Shown piece by piece: positions 21,732 through 31,361 of a stretch of 64,000 nucleotides of DNA. Source of the stretch: Laedolimicola ammoniilytica. Its GTDB lineage: Bacteria; Bacillota; Clostridia; Lachnospirales; Lachnospiraceae. Below the pieces are notes generated by a model that ran no database searches, had not been told where the DNA came from, and saw nothing but the letters and a program-made list of their open reading frames with translations. The stretch spans positions 20,448 to 84,447 of the forward strand of contig NZ_JAOQKC010000015.1 of assembly GCF_025567165.1 (NCBI RefSeq), read 5' to 3'. Position numbers and translations under genes: made by a program. Within the stretch, counting starts at the first letter, position 1; the number at the start of each line of letters is the position of its first letter.

Positions 21732-23645
21732 ATGATATTAGCATGTCAAAATATAAACAAAGCTTTCGGAACGGATGTGATTCTGAAAAACGCGTCCTTC
21801 CACATCGAGGATCGGGAAAAGGCCGCCGTGGTCGGGATCAACGGCGCCGGAAAATCCACCCTCTTAAAAATCATCATCGGGGAAATGGAGGCGGACTCCG
21901 GTGAAGTGATCCTGTCCAAGGGCAGAACCATCGGCTATCTGGCCCAGCATCAGGATCTGAACAGCGATCACACCATTTATCAGGAGCTGCTGACCGTAAA
22001 GCAGGACGTTATTGATCTGGAAGCTCGCATCCGGGACATCGAAGCACGGATGAAGGAGCTCTCCGGGGAGAACCTGGATACGGCTCTGGAACAATATACC
22101 CGTATGAATCATGAATTCGAACTAAAAAACGGATACGCCTACAAAAGCGAGGTAGTGGGCGTTCTGAAAGGTCTCGGTTTTGAAGAGGAAGAATTTGACA
22201 AACACGTCAACAAGCTCTCCGGAGGTCAGAAGACCCGCGTCTCTTTAGGCAAGCTTCTTCTCTCCCACCCGGATCTCATCATGCTGGACGAGCCCACCAA
22301 CCATTTGGACATGAATTCCATCGCCTGGCTGGAAACCTTCCTTCTGAATTACGACGGCGCGGTTCTGGTGGTAGCCCATGACCGGTATTTTCTGAACCGG
22401 ATTGCCACGAAAATCATCGAGATCGACGCGGGCGAGGTGACCACTTTCCAGGGAAATTATTCCGACTATGCCGCGAAAAAATCCAAACTAAGGGAGGCCC
22501 GCATGCACGCCTGGCTGAACCAGCAGCGGGAAATCAAGCACCAGGAAGAGGTCATCCAGAAGCTCAAATCCTTCAACCGGGAGAAATCTATCAAGCGCGC
22601 CGAGAGCCGCGAGAAAATGCTGGATAAAATGGAGGTTCTGGAGAAACCCAGCGAGATCCGCTCCGAGATGCACATCACCCTGGAGCCCAAGGTGGTCAGC
22701 GGAAATGACGTACTGACCGTGGAAGGCCTTGCAAAATCCTTTGGACCCCAGACTCTGTTCACCGATCTGAATTTCGAAGTCAAACGCGGTGAGCGTGTGG
22801 CACTCATCGGCAATAACGGCACCGGCAAGACTACGATTTTAAAAATCCTGAACGGCCTTCTCCCGGCAGACAGCGGTTCCTTTACACTTGGTTCGAAAGT
22901 CCATATCGGTTACTACGATCAGGAGCACCATGTGCTGCACCCGGAGAAAACCCTGTTCGAGGAGATTTCGGACGCCTACCCGGATCTGGACAATACTACA
23001 ATTCGAAGCACCCTGGCTGCCTTTCTCTTTACCGGCGACGATGTCTTTAAGCGCATCTCGGAGCTCTCCGGCGGCGAGCGGGGCCGCGTCTCCCTGGCCA
23101 AGCTGATGCTCTCCGAAGCCAATTTTTTGATCCTGGACGAGCCCACCAACCATCTGGATATCGTCTCCAAGGAAATTCTGGAGCAGGCCCTGAACTGCTA
23201 TACCGGCACGGTGCTCTACGTCTCTCATGACCGTTATTTCATCAACACCACCGCCACCCGGATTCTCGATCTGACCGGCGGCCAGTTAGTCAATTATATC
23301 GGCAATTATGATTATTATTTGGAAAAGCATGAGATTCTGACACCGAAGGCCGTACCCGCAGAAGCGGCAGAGACAAAGGCGGCGGAACCGGAATCTGCCG
23401 GAAAGCTGGACTGGAAGCAGCAGAAAGAGGAACAGGCCCGCCAGAGAAAACGGGAAAATGATTTCAAAAAAACCGAAGCGGAAATCTTCGAACTGGAGAC
23501 CCGGGACGGTGAGATCGATCAGCTTCTGACCCAGGAATCTGTCTACACGAACGTGGCGGAATGTATGAAGCTCCACAAAGAAAAAGAGGCCATCGCGGCC
23601 CGTCTTGAAATACTCTATGAACAATGGGAAGCGCTGGCTCAATGA
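21732..23645 (+). CDS. ABC-F family ATPase (ribosome-associated)
   Basis: A cytosolic protein of 637 residues with two ATP-binding cassettes and no membrane domain. The first has Walker A GINGAGKST, signature LSGGQ and Walker B LIMLDEPTNHLDM; the second has GNNGTGKTT, LSGGE and LILDEPTNHLDI. Between them a Lys/Glu-rich linker (QQREIKHQEEVIQKLKSF, the P-site tRNA interaction motif) is present. A C-terminal coiled coil follows an Ala/Glu-rich linker. ABC-F proteins act on ribosomes in stalling relief or antibiotic protection; this resembles the widespread Uup/YdiF-type housekeeping group. GAGG lies ahead of the chosen ATG. The 3' end overlaps the converging gene by 7 bases. Confidence 0.92.
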   Translation: MILACQNINKAFGTDVILKNASFHIEDREKAAVVGINGAGKSTLLKIIIGEMEADSGEVILSKGRTIGYLAQHQDLNSDHTIYQELLTVKQDVIDLEARIRDIEARMKELSGENLDTALEQYTRMNHEFELKNGYAYKSEVVGVLKGLGFEEEEFDKHVNKLSGGQKTRVSLGKLLLSHPDLIMLDEPTNHLDMNSIAWLETFLLNYDGAVLVVAHDRYFLNRIATKIIEIDAGEVTTFQGNYSDYAAKKSKLREARMHAWLNQQREIKHQEEVIQKLKSFNREKSIKRAESREKMLDKMEVLEKPSEIRSEMHITLEPKVVSGNDVLTVEGLAKSFGPQTLFTDLNFEVKRGERVALIGNNGTGKTTILKILNGLLPADSGSFTLGSKVHIGYYDQEHHVLHPEKTLFEEISDAYPDLDNTTIRSTLAAFLFTGDDVFKRISELSGGERGRVSLAKLMLSEANFLILDEPTNHLDIVSKEILEQALNCYTGTVLYVSHDRYFINTTATRILDLTGGQLVNYIGNYDYYLEKHEILTPKAVPAEAAETKAAEPESAGKLDWKQQKEEQARQRKRENDFKKTEAEIFELETRDGEIDQLLTQESVYTNVAECMKLHKEKEAIAARLEILYEQWEALAQ

Positions 23646-24634
23646 TTGGCCAGCGCTTTTTCTAATTCATCCAGATTGTCATAGGTGACATACAGTCCGA
23701 AGCCCTGGCTTTCCAGGGTACCGTCCCGCTTCCCATTAAAGATGCGATCAATGATCATATCGCCCACCACTTCAGTATAGTGGCTTCCCTCGTAGTAATA
23801 ATTCTTATTTCTGGTAACGTCATTTTCCCCGCTGAAATTATAATAACCGCCCGTGGCGCCTCCCAGCCAGTTCAGGTAATTGGCGTAACCATAATACTCA
23901 GACTGCTGATAGGTCTTATAATAGATCGGATTGGAAAATACAATCAGATTGATACCGTACTCCTTACAGAGATCCCGGATGTCCTCCACCGCAAAGATGG
24001 AGTCGCTCAGGAAATCCTTATAGTAATCGTCCCAGTAGGGCGCGTCGTTTTTAAATGTACCTCCCAGGGACGGATCCCGTACGGTGCAGCCACTCTCATA
24101 ATACCGGGTCACATAATCCGGATCCTCCGTCGTGTAATTCAGGATCACGTCCAGAGACAGCAGCACTCCCTTGATACTGAAATAATTTGCATAAAAACTC
24201 AGTTTATTCGTTCTTGGGTAAGGAATCCGGTAAAACTGCTGTTCATGAAGCGCCGGATCCACAAAGCAGGAAATATTGTCCACGCCGATCATCACATTTT
24301 TCGGAATGATTCCATTGGCAATCAGCTCCCGCAGATTCTCCAGATGCTCTGCAGGAAGTCCCTCTGAGTAGGACATATTATACCATTTTCCCTCCGGAAT
24401 TTTCTCCACGTCGATGAAGCCGGTCCGGGACGAGCCAAACAGGAAGGAATCAAATTTATCCGGATTGTGCAGAATATACTGCATTTTTATATAATTACTG
24501 TTGGGCTCTACTCCGTTATCCCGTATCTTCTGCCAATGGAACACATTGTAGGGATCCACCGCCATGGGAATGGCGATTTCCAGAATCAGGATAAAGAGCA
24601 GGAAAGGCGCAATTTTACGCAAAAATCTTTTCAT
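23639..24634 (-). CDS. SGNH-like (DltD/AlgJ-type) membrane-anchored protein
   Basis: This 331-residue protein has a basic N-terminus and one hydrophobic segment (about 10-25), so it is probably anchored with its body outside. GSSRTGF (Ser68/Ser69) matches the first block of SGNH hydrolases, and EGSHYTEVVGDMIIDRI (His285) near the end matches the closing His block of the AlgJ/AlgX/DltD-like partners of MBOAT acyltransferases. An MBOAT gene lies 39 bases upstream on the same strand, as expected for such a partner. It would transfer or handle an acyl group on a cell-surface polymer; the substrate is unknown. Confidence 0.7.
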   Translation of the reverse strand: MKRFLRKIAPFLLFILILEIAIPMAVDPYNVFHWQKIRDNGVEPNSNYIKMQYILHNPDKFDSFLFGSSRTGFIDVEKIPEGKWYNMSYSEGLPAEHLENLRELIANGIIPKNVMIGVDNISCFVDPALHEQQFYRIPYPRTNKLSFYANYFSIKGVLLSLDVILNYTTEDPDYVTRYYESGCTVRDPSLGGTFKNDAPYWDDYYKDFLSDSIFAVEDIRDLCKEYGINLIVFSNPIYYKTYQQSEYYGYANYLNWLGGATGGYYNFSGENDVTRNKNYYYEGSHYTEVVGDMIIDRIFNGKRDGTLESQGFGLYVTYDNLDELEKALANH

Positions 24635-24673
24635 CTATGTTCTCTCACTTTCCTTTGATGGCCGCCCTCATTT

Positions 24674-26116
24674 TTAAAACTGAAAATACACAAAATCATA
24701 CTGCCCAAGCTGTCTGCTGTAAAGCACGATAAACAACAGGGCAAAATAGAACGCATAGCGCACCGGCTTCCGAAACCTTCCCAGCCACTGGGCCACATCC
24801 GTCTTCAAGGCAATGAAATCATGAGCCACGAGCAGGAAAATCCAGAAAAATACCAGCTTCAGTTCCGTACTCTGAATCAGCCCTGCGCCCTTGAAAGCCA
24901 GATAGCAGTTCTTCGCATATTCCACCGGCCGGGTGACGCCGTCAAACATGTGCGCCAGCACATACAACGCATCCCCCATATCGTTGGCCCGGAAAAAGAG
25001 CCAGGCGAAGGTCACAAAGGCAAAGGTCACCAGAACCCGGATAACGCCCCTCTCTTTCTTCGGTGGGAAATATCGGTTCCAGACCCGCTCCGCAATCTGT
25101 CCCAGGCCGTGCAGGCCGCCCCAGACCACAAAGGTCCAGTTGGCTCCATGCCAGAGCCCGCTGATCAGGAAGGTAATAATCAGATTGCGGTAGGTTTTCC
25201 ATGTTCCGGCACGGCTGCCGCCCAGCGGAATATAGACATAGTCCCGGAACCAGGTGGACAGGGAAATGTGCCATCTGCCCCAAAATTCCTTAATGGATGC
25301 CGCAAAATAGGGACTTTTAAAGTTATTGACTAAATCAATATCGAACAGGCAGGCTACACCTCTGGCGATATCCGAATAACCAGAAAAATCGCAATACACC
25401 TGAAAGGCATAGAAAAAGGTCGCCACGCCAAGCGCCAGGCCTGTAAAGTTTGTCACTTGATTGTATACAATATCCACGCTGGAAGAAAGCACATCCGCAA
25501 TGGCAATCTTTTTAAAATAGCCCCAGGCGATCAGCTTGGCACCCCGAATCGCCTTATCGCAGTCAAAAGAATGCTCCTTCTCCATCTGCGGCATCAGATG
25601 CTCCGCACGCTCGATGGGTCCTGCCAGAAGCAGGGGGAAAAAGGACACGAACGCCGCATATTTTCCAAAATGACGGCAGGCCTTCGTCCTTCCCTTATAG
25701 ACATCAATCACGTATCCCAGCGTCTGAAAGGTATAAAAGGAAATGCCCACCGGCAGCACCAGATTCAACGTCACGGGACTCATGGAAATCGACACGCTCT
25801 TCAAAAGCGACACCAGGGATTTGCTCAGGAAATTGAAATATTTAAAAAAGAATAAAAGCCCGAGACACACCACCAGGGCTGTCCAGATACAGAGCTTTCG
25901 CTTCTTCGGATTTTCTGTTTTCTCAAGAATCAGCGCCGTGGTATAAGAGACTGCCGTTGTCAGCAGGATCAGGAAAATATAGGACGCATTGGCGCTCATG
26001 TAAAAATAATAGCTGGACACCAGTAGGACGCCCCACCGATGCTTGGGGGGCGTCAGCCAGTAAATTGCAAATACAATGGGTAAAAATACATAAAACGCAT
26101 TGGAATTAAACAGCAT
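24674..26116 (-). CDS. MBOAT family O-acyltransferase (AlgI/DltB-like)
   Basis: This polytopic membrane acyltransferase has 480 residues and about ten hydrophobic segments. Family blocks are LPVGISFYTFQTLGYVIDVY, CDFSGYSDIARGVA, FWGRWHISLSTWFRDYVYIPLGG and SGLWHGANWTFVVWGGLHG, with the catalytic His in LWHG near residue 320. It begins LFNSNAFYVFLPIVFAIYW, typical of AlgI-type proteins. Together with the SGNH-like gene downstream it should O-acylate a surface glycan or teichoic polymer. Its first 11 bases overlap the icd stop, so it is coupled to an unrelated metabolic gene. Confidence 0.92.
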   Translation of the reverse strand: MLFNSNAFYVFLPIVFAIYWLTPPKHRWGVLLVSSYYFYMSANASYIFLILLTTAVSYTTALILEKTENPKKRKLCIWTALVVCLGLLFFFKYFNFLSKSLVSLLKSVSISMSPVTLNLVLPVGISFYTFQTLGYVIDVYKGRTKACRHFGKYAAFVSFFPLLLAGPIERAEHLMPQMEKEHSFDCDKAIRGAKLIAWGYFKKIAIADVLSSSVDIVYNQVTNFTGLALGVATFFYAFQVYCDFSGYSDIARGVACLFDIDLVNNFKSPYFAASIKEFWGRWHISLSTWFRDYVYIPLGGSRAGTWKTYRNLIITFLISGLWHGANWTFVVWGGLHGLGQIAERVWNRYFPPKKERGVIRVLVTFAFVTFAWLFFRANDMGDALYVLAHMFDGVTRPVEYAKNCYLAFKGAGLIQSTELKLVFFWIFLLVAHDFIALKTDVAQWLGRFRKPVRYAFYFALLFIVLYSRQLGQYDFVYFQF

Positions 26117-27323
26117 TTAAAAATTCCTCTAAGGTCTTTCGGATTTCTTTGATAAAATCACTGCTGGAAAGTACCGTCGGATTCGGAAGGGTGGTAATCA
26201 GTGCCAGATCCTTGGTCATTTTTCCGTTCTCAATGGTTGCGATGGAGGCCTCTTCCAATTTGTTCGCGAAATTCATCAGAGCCGGGATCTGATCCAGCTC
26301 ACCGCGCTTCCGCAGGGCTCCAGACCAGGCAAAGATGGTCGCCATGGAGTTCGTGGAGGTCTCCTCTCCCTTCAGATGCTTGTAGTAATGGCGCTGCACC
26401 GTTCCGTGAGCCGCCTCATACTCGAAGTATCCGTGAGGAGATACCAGGACAGATGTCATCATGGCCAGAGAACCGAAGGCTGTGGCGATCAGATCGCTCA
26501 TCACGTCGCCGTCGTAATTCTTGCAGGCCCAGATATAGCCGCCCTCAGACTTGATGACACGGGCCACCGCGTCGTCAATCAGGGTATAGAAATAGGTGAT
26601 ACCCAGCTCCTCAAACTTCTCCTTATATTCTTTCTCATAAATCTCCTGAAATACATCCTTGAAGAAATGATCATATTTTTTGGAAATGGTGTCCTTGGTG
26701 GCAAACCACAGATCCTGCTTCTGGGAAACCGCATAGGAGAAGCAGCTCCGCGCAAAGCTTTCGATGGAGCTCTCCAGATTGTGCATACCCTGTACCACGC
26801 CGCCCTCTTTGAAGTCGTGGATGGTCTCCCGCATCTCGGTGCCGTCCTCGCCGGTAAATACCAGCTCACACTTTCCAGGACCCGGAATCCGCATTTCAGA
26901 GGCCTTGTATACATCGCCGTAGGCATGACGGGCTACGGTAATTGGTTTCTTCCAGTTTTTTACATAAGGCTCGATGCCTTTTACAATAATCGGGACACGG
27001 AATACAGTGCCATCAAGCAATGCACGGATGGTCCCGTTGGGGCTCTTCCACATCTGCTTTAAGTCATATTCCTCCATACGGGCCGCGTTCGGCGTAATGG
27101 TCGCGCACTTAACCGCCACGCCGTATTTCTTCGTGGCTTCTGCCGCGTCTACGGTCACCTGATCGTCCGTCGCATTCCGATGCTCTAGACCCAGGTCATA
27201 ATATTCAGTCTTCAAATCAATAAACGGAAGAAGAAGTTCATCCTTGATCATCTTCCAGAGAATCCGGGTCATCTCGTCTCCGTCCATCTCTACCAGCGGA
27301 GTTGTCATCTTAATCTTATCCAT
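26106..27323 (-). CDS. icd: NADP-dependent isocitrate dehydrogenase
   Basis: This enzyme makes 2-oxoglutarate, CO2 and NADPH from isocitrate, mainly for glutamate synthesis in anaerobes with a partial TCA cycle. The 405-residue form starting at 27323 has GAGGAGG 9 bases ahead. It reads MDGDEMTRILWKMIKDELLLPF, EYYDLGLEHRN, KSPNGTIRALLDGTVFRVPI, GTEMRETIH and YEAAHGTVQRHY, the pattern of the homodimeric eukaryote-like NADP-IDH type rather than the Escherichia coli type. An upstream in-frame start at 27398 would add an Arg/Gly-rich stretch and is not used here. It overlaps the MBOAT gene by 11 bases. Confidence 0.95.
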   Translation of the reverse strand: MDKIKMTTPLVEMDGDEMTRILWKMIKDELLLPFIDLKTEYYDLGLEHRNATDDQVTVDAAEATKKYGVAVKCATITPNAARMEEYDLKQMWKSPNGTIRALLDGTVFRVPIIVKGIEPYVKNWKKPITVARHAYGDVYKASEMRIPGPGKCELVFTGEDGTEMRETIHDFKEGGVVQGMHNLESSIESFARSCFSYAVSQKQDLWFATKDTISKKYDHFFKDVFQEIYEKEYKEKFEELGITYFYTLIDDAVARVIKSEGGYIWACKNYDGDVMSDLIATAFGSLAMMTSVLVSPHGYFEYEAAHGTVQRHYYKHLKGEETSTNSMATIFAWSGALRKRGELDQIPALMNFANKLEEASIATIENGKMTKDLALITTLPNPTVLSSSDFIKEIRKTLEEFLNAV

Positions 27324-27399
27324 CGTAGGTCCTCCTCGAGTCCCGCGGTTTTTCCGCGCTTTGAAATTTATTATAGACGATTTCCCGGGGGACTGCAAG

Positions 27400-29112
27400 T
27401 TAAAATCGCCCGAGAGCCGTAAATGCCTGATAAAGATTCAGGGTTCCATAGCCCCAGGAACGGTTGGGATAAAGCAGGGAAGGACTTCGATCCGCACCGC
27501 GGATCAATAACTGTTTGATTTCCAGGGTGCCCATGGTCAGCCGGTTGCCACGTCCGACGCCCCATTCCAGCAAAAGGGCCGCCCCTCCGGCTGTCAGGGC
27601 TGCAGCCGCGCTGGTTCCGGTCACCGCCGTTTCCCGGTTATCCGGGCCGTATGCCGTGACGTTTACGCCGGGAGCCGCCAAATCCGGCTTGATTCTTCCG
27701 TTTCGCGTAAAGCCTCTTCCAGAATCCATATAGAGACTGCCATTTTCTGCCCGATATGCACCCACGGTGATGGGCGTCTCTGTGTTGGACGGCTCCGTCA
27801 AGGTGATATCCGGGTTGGAATTCAGAAATTCCGTCTGAGCGCTGATAAAGCCGGTGACCGGCAGCCACAGATTGTAGACGCCGTCCACCACCCGTTCGCC
27901 GTAGACCCGGATACGCCAGATCCCCGGGGAGGGATCCGCCATGCGGATCGCAATGAGCTGTTCCCCGCTGAAAGGATCCAGCGACTGCACATTCACATAA
28001 ATTACCGTCTTTTCGAACAGGAAATCAAACATCCAGTTCTTCTGCGCCGAGGTCACCCGGGGAACCTCCTCCCCTGAAGGCGATGTGACCGATACAGAAA
28101 ACACATCCGGCGTGTTGCTCCAGAGCTCCATCATCAGCCCAGTCTCCCGCTCATCCACCCGCAGTTCCACATCCTGGTAGGGTTCCTGTTCCCGCATAAC
28201 GCCATAGTAATGATGGCCCTGATTGGCCTCGTTGCCTCCTGCAATCACGATACAGCGGCCAGCCCGGGCGCCGATGGCGTTCAGATAAGAAGATAAGGGC
28301 GAGGTGCCGGTGTGGCCGCCCATATTACTGCCGATAGCCAGACAGATGACCAGTGGAAGGCCTTCCCGCTGGGCCAGCTCCTCCAGAAAACGCACGCCCA
28401 GCATCACATCATTTTCCTGATAGGCCTCGGCTTCCGGGCTTACCAGAAAATACTCCTTCAGATAGGACTTGGCCGGTTTCAGTTTCACCATGGCGATGGA
28501 CGCCAGCGGCGCGGCTCCCACAAAGCTGTTCTCAAGGTTCTCGCTTCCACCCGCTATCGATGCCAGCCTCGTGCCGTGGCCAGAGCTGTCCAGGGAGGGC
28601 ACGATTTCGTAGGGCAGCGCACTTGCCAGCGCTTCATTGATCTGTTCCCGTGTATACACGCTCCCGTAGCCGATCCCCTCCGGTGGGGTACCGCTCTGGT
28701 CTATCTGATCCCAGATGGTCAGAATCCGGCTTTTCCCGGCGGCATCCAGAAAGCATCGGTTCCGGTAATCGATGCCCGTGTCCACAAAGCCAAGCAGAAC
28801 GCCCTGTCCCCGCAGATTCAGAACCGGCTGATTCTGCAGTGCCAGAATTCCCGAAGCTTCCAGACTCTCGCTCTGCAGTGGTGTATACAAAGTAGGAAAT
28901 AGCTCATACCCATATTCGTACAGCCGCTCCCTATCGGCAGTCCACTTGTTCCGGTCCGCATAAAAGACTGTATAATAATCATTGATGCGCTGCACACACA
29001 CATCCGGATAAATCTCCCGGATGTCCTCCTCCCGCACGTTGGTCTGCCAGATAAAATCAGCGTAATCCTCTGATACGATTTTTTCCCGGCACTGCTCCTC
29101 TCTTTCTTCCAT
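27400..29112 (-). CDS. Subtilisin-family (S8) protease, CspB-like architecture
   Basis: This 570-residue subtilase has no signal peptide. Residues 1-95 look like a prodomain. The triad is complete: Asp111 (GFVDTGID), His179 (SGHGT) and Ser501 (GTSAAAA), with oxyanion Asn294. Between the Asn and the Ser an insertion of about 140 residues, rich in beta strands (from about 305 to 440), sits where clostridial Csp germination proteases have their jelly-roll domain, and the total length matches CspB (about 565). CspB activates the cortex hydrolase SleC during spore germination. Lachnospiraceae often have several such paralogs, so that role is an inference. A second subtilase gene lies 49 bases upstream. 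Confidence 0.85.
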   Translation of the reverse strand: MEEREEQCREKIVSEDYADFIWQTNVREEDIREIYPDVCVQRINDYYTVFYADRNKWTADRERLYEYGYELFPTLYTPLQSESLEASGILALQNQPVLNLRGQGVLLGFVDTGIDYRNRCFLDAAGKSRILTIWDQIDQSGTPPEGIGYGSVYTREQINEALASALPYEIVPSLDSSGHGTRLASIAGGSENLENSFVGAAPLASIAMVKLKPAKSYLKEYFLVSPEAEAYQENDVMLGVRFLEELAQREGLPLVICLAIGSNMGGHTGTSPLSSYLNAIGARAGRCIVIAGGNEANQGHHYYGVMREQEPYQDVELRVDERETGLMMELWSNTPDVFSVSVTSPSGEEVPRVTSAQKNWMFDFLFEKTVIYVNVQSLDPFSGEQLIAIRMADPSPGIWRIRVYGERVVDGVYNLWLPVTGFISAQTEFLNSNPDITLTEPSNTETPITVGAYRAENGSLYMDSGRGFTRNGRIKPDLAAPGVNVTAYGPDNRETAVTGTSAAAALTAGGAALLLEWGVGRGNRLTMGTLEIKQLLIRGADRSPSLLYPNRSWGYGTLNLYQAFTALGRF

Positions 29113-29161
29113 TTCAGACTCCGTTTTTCTTCTTTTTAAAAGCTATGCCTCGCCCACTCAA

Positions 29162-30073
29162 TCATGTCTGTTTCAGTAGTCCCGGCAGCCAGATTTCACC
29201 CCATCCCTGATGGTTCGGAGCCAAACCCAGACTGCGGCACCCTGTCCGCAGGCGGGTTTTTACCTGCTCGTTCGTAAGATGCGGTTCGCCGGATAAAAGA
29301 AGAGCCAGACTTCCGGCTGCCACTGAGGTGGCCATGGAGGTACCGGATTTCACACGGTAAAATCTGTTTCCCGCCCGTTCAAAATCCGCCCGGCAGGATC
29401 GGATCTCCGCCCCCGGCGCCACCGTTTCCGGCTTTCGTACCTGGGCGGACACAGGACCCCGCCCGGAATAATGGGACCTTCGGACACCCTGCACCGGAAT
29501 CGCCAGTTCATCGTCGGAGGAACCCACCGTAATCACCTTCGCGCAGGTTCCCGGCACGGTAATGCTCGCCCGGGCCGGCCCCTGATTCCCAGCGGCTGCA
29601 CAGATCACAAAACCCGCGTCCCAGGCCTCCTCCACTGCCTGAATAAGCTCTGTGCGCATCCTTTCCTGTGGCACTCTCCCGCCCACGGAAATATTGATAA
29701 TCCGCACGTCATACTCTTTTCCATGCTCCATCAGCCAGTACAGGGCGCGAATCAAGCTTACGCTGTCCCCATTTCCCCGGCTGTCCAATATCTTCAGGGA
29801 AACAAAATGGCACCGCGGCGCAAGTCCCTGGTACCTGCCGCCGGATGCCTCTCCCGTTCCTCCGATAATTCCGCTGATGTGAGTCCCGTGACCGCAGTCA
29901 TCCGCCGCGTCACTGGAATTCGTAAGGTAATTATAAGAATAAACCACCCGTCCCTTTAAGTCCGGGTGTCTGTCATTGATGCCGGAATCCACAACCGCCA
30001 CGCCCACGCCCTCCCCGTAGAGGGACAGCCGATATGCCGCCTGCGCTTCGATCAGTCTTCTCACGCGATCCAT
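29162..30073 (-). CDS. Subtilisin-family (S8) protease, compact
   Basis: A 303-residue subtilase, essentially a bare catalytic domain. The triad is Asp29 (VAVVDSGIN), His62 (GHGTHISGI) and Ser246 (SGTSMATSVAAG), with Asn163 in AAGNQG. It lacks a signal peptide and a long prodomain, which resembles AprX/intracellular subtilisin types. It lies on the same strand and just upstream of the larger CspB-like protease, suggesting joint expression and perhaps processing of one by the other. The substrate is not known. Confidence 0.88.
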   Translation of the reverse strand: MDRVRRLIEAQAAYRLSLYGEGVGVAVVDSGINDRHPDLKGRVVYSYNYLTNSSDAADDCGHGTHISGIIGGTGEASGGRYQGLAPRCHFVSLKILDSRGNGDSVSLIRALYWLMEHGKEYDVRIINISVGGRVPQERMRTELIQAVEEAWDAGFVICAAAGNQGPARASITVPGTCAKVITVGSSDDELAIPVQGVRRSHYSGRGPVSAQVRKPETVAPGAEIRSCRADFERAGNRFYRVKSGTSMATSVAAGSLALLLSGEPHLTNEQVKTRLRTGCRSLGLAPNHQGWGEIWLPGLLKQT

Positions 30074-30102
30074 AAGAAAAGACTCCCTGTCTTTTTCTTA
30101 TT

Positions 30103-31338
30103 TTATGCATCCCCGGCCCGGACTGCCAATTGAAACAGCACAAAGCCCGCTGCAAACATCACGGCCAGCATGGCCACACCAGCCCGCGAGGTGTGAAAGA
30201 GCTGCGTAGAGATGCCCATCAGCATGGTTCCCACAAAAGCAGCTCCCTTGCCGAAGATATCGAAGAAGCCAAAGAACTCTGTGGCCTTCTCCTTCGGGAT
30301 AATCCTTGCGAAATAGGAGCGGGACATGGACTGAATCGCACCCTGGAATAGCGCCACCCAGACCGCCAGGAACCAGAATTCCCAAGCCTTGTCAAGTTGC
30401 AGCGCAAAAAGCACCACACCAAAATAACTGATGATGGAAGCTTGAATCAGTGTGGTATTGCGCACCGTTCGGGACAGTCTTCCGAACAGAATTGAGCAGG
30501 GAAACGCCACCACCTGGGTCAGCAGAAGCGCCAGCAAAAGATTCGTATCGCTGATGCCCACATCCTTGCCGTAGGAAGTAGCCATATCAATGATCGTGTA
30601 TACACCATCGATATAGCAGAAAAACGCCAGAAGGAAATACCAGATCTTCGGCGTCTTCCGGATCTCCACGAAGCTCTGTCCCAGACGGCGGAAGCTGTCC
30701 CGCACCAGATTCGCGGTCCGCTCCACATAATGAATCTGCTGATAGCTCTTAAGGAGCGGCAGGGTCACCAGGAACCACCAGGCTGCGTTGACCAGAAAGG
30801 CCAGAGCCATCGCCAGGGTGCCGGAGATGCCGAACGCGTCTGCCTTCAGCACGAAAATCAGACTGAATACAAAGGGAATGCAGCTTCCGATATAGCCCCA
30901 GGCATAGCCCCGGGCCGATACCTCATCCATACGATCGTCTGTGGTCACATCGCCCAGCATGGCGTCGTAAAAGACCAGGCTGGCATTGAGTCCCACCTTG
31001 GCAATCACATAGACCACCAGAAAGGCCAGCCAGGTCTTCGGAACCGCCAGGCCTGCACAGCCCAACACGCCCATCATCATGAAAAAGGTAAAGACCGGCT
31101 TTTTGAAGCCTTTGGTATCCGCGAAGCTTCCCAGCACCGGGCCGAGAACCGCTACAATAATCGTCACCAGCGACGTGGCATAGCTGAAATACGCGGTAGA
31201 ATCCGCCGCTGAGATACCACTGGCTGCCGCAATGTTCTTATAATAGATCGGTATGATCGTGGACGCCAGCATGACAAAGGCGGAATTGCCAACGTCATAA
31301 AGGATCCAGTTTTTCTCCAGTTTTGTCATTTTTTTCAT
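30103..31338 (-). CDS. MFS transporter, UMF1/Atg22-like
   Basis: A membrane transporter of 411 residues with twelve likely segments. It begins KLEKNWILYDVGNSAFVMLASTIIPIYY, the typical start of bacterial UMF1/Atg22-family permeases, followed by LGPVLGSFADTKGFKKP (the MFS A-loop) and YDAMLGDVTTDDRMDEVSARGYAWGYIGS. The family includes putative amino-acid effluxers; the substrate here is unknown. The ATG at 31338 has GGGGGAGAG ahead, whereas an ATG at 31362 overlapping the phospholipase stop (TAATG) lacks a good site. It follows the phospholipase-like gene directly. Confidence 0.87.
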   Translation of the reverse strand: MKKMTKLEKNWILYDVGNSAFVMLASTIIPIYYKNIAAASGISAADSTAYFSYATSLVTIIVAVLGPVLGSFADTKGFKKPVFTFFMMMGVLGCAGLAVPKTWLAFLVVYVIAKVGLNASLVFYDAMLGDVTTDDRMDEVSARGYAWGYIGSCIPFVFSLIFVLKADAFGISGTLAMALAFLVNAAWWFLVTLPLLKSYQQIHYVERTANLVRDSFRRLGQSFVEIRKTPKIWYFLLAFFCYIDGVYTIIDMATSYGKDVGISDTNLLLALLLTQVVAFPCSILFGRLSRTVRNTTLIQASIISYFGVVLFALQLDKAWEFWFLAVWVALFQGAIQSMSRSYFARIIPKEKATEFFGFFDIFGKGAAFVGTMLMGISTQLFHTSRAGVAMLAVMFAAGFVLFQLAVRAGDA

Positions 31339-31361
31339 TCCATCTCTCCCCCGCTGCGCCA

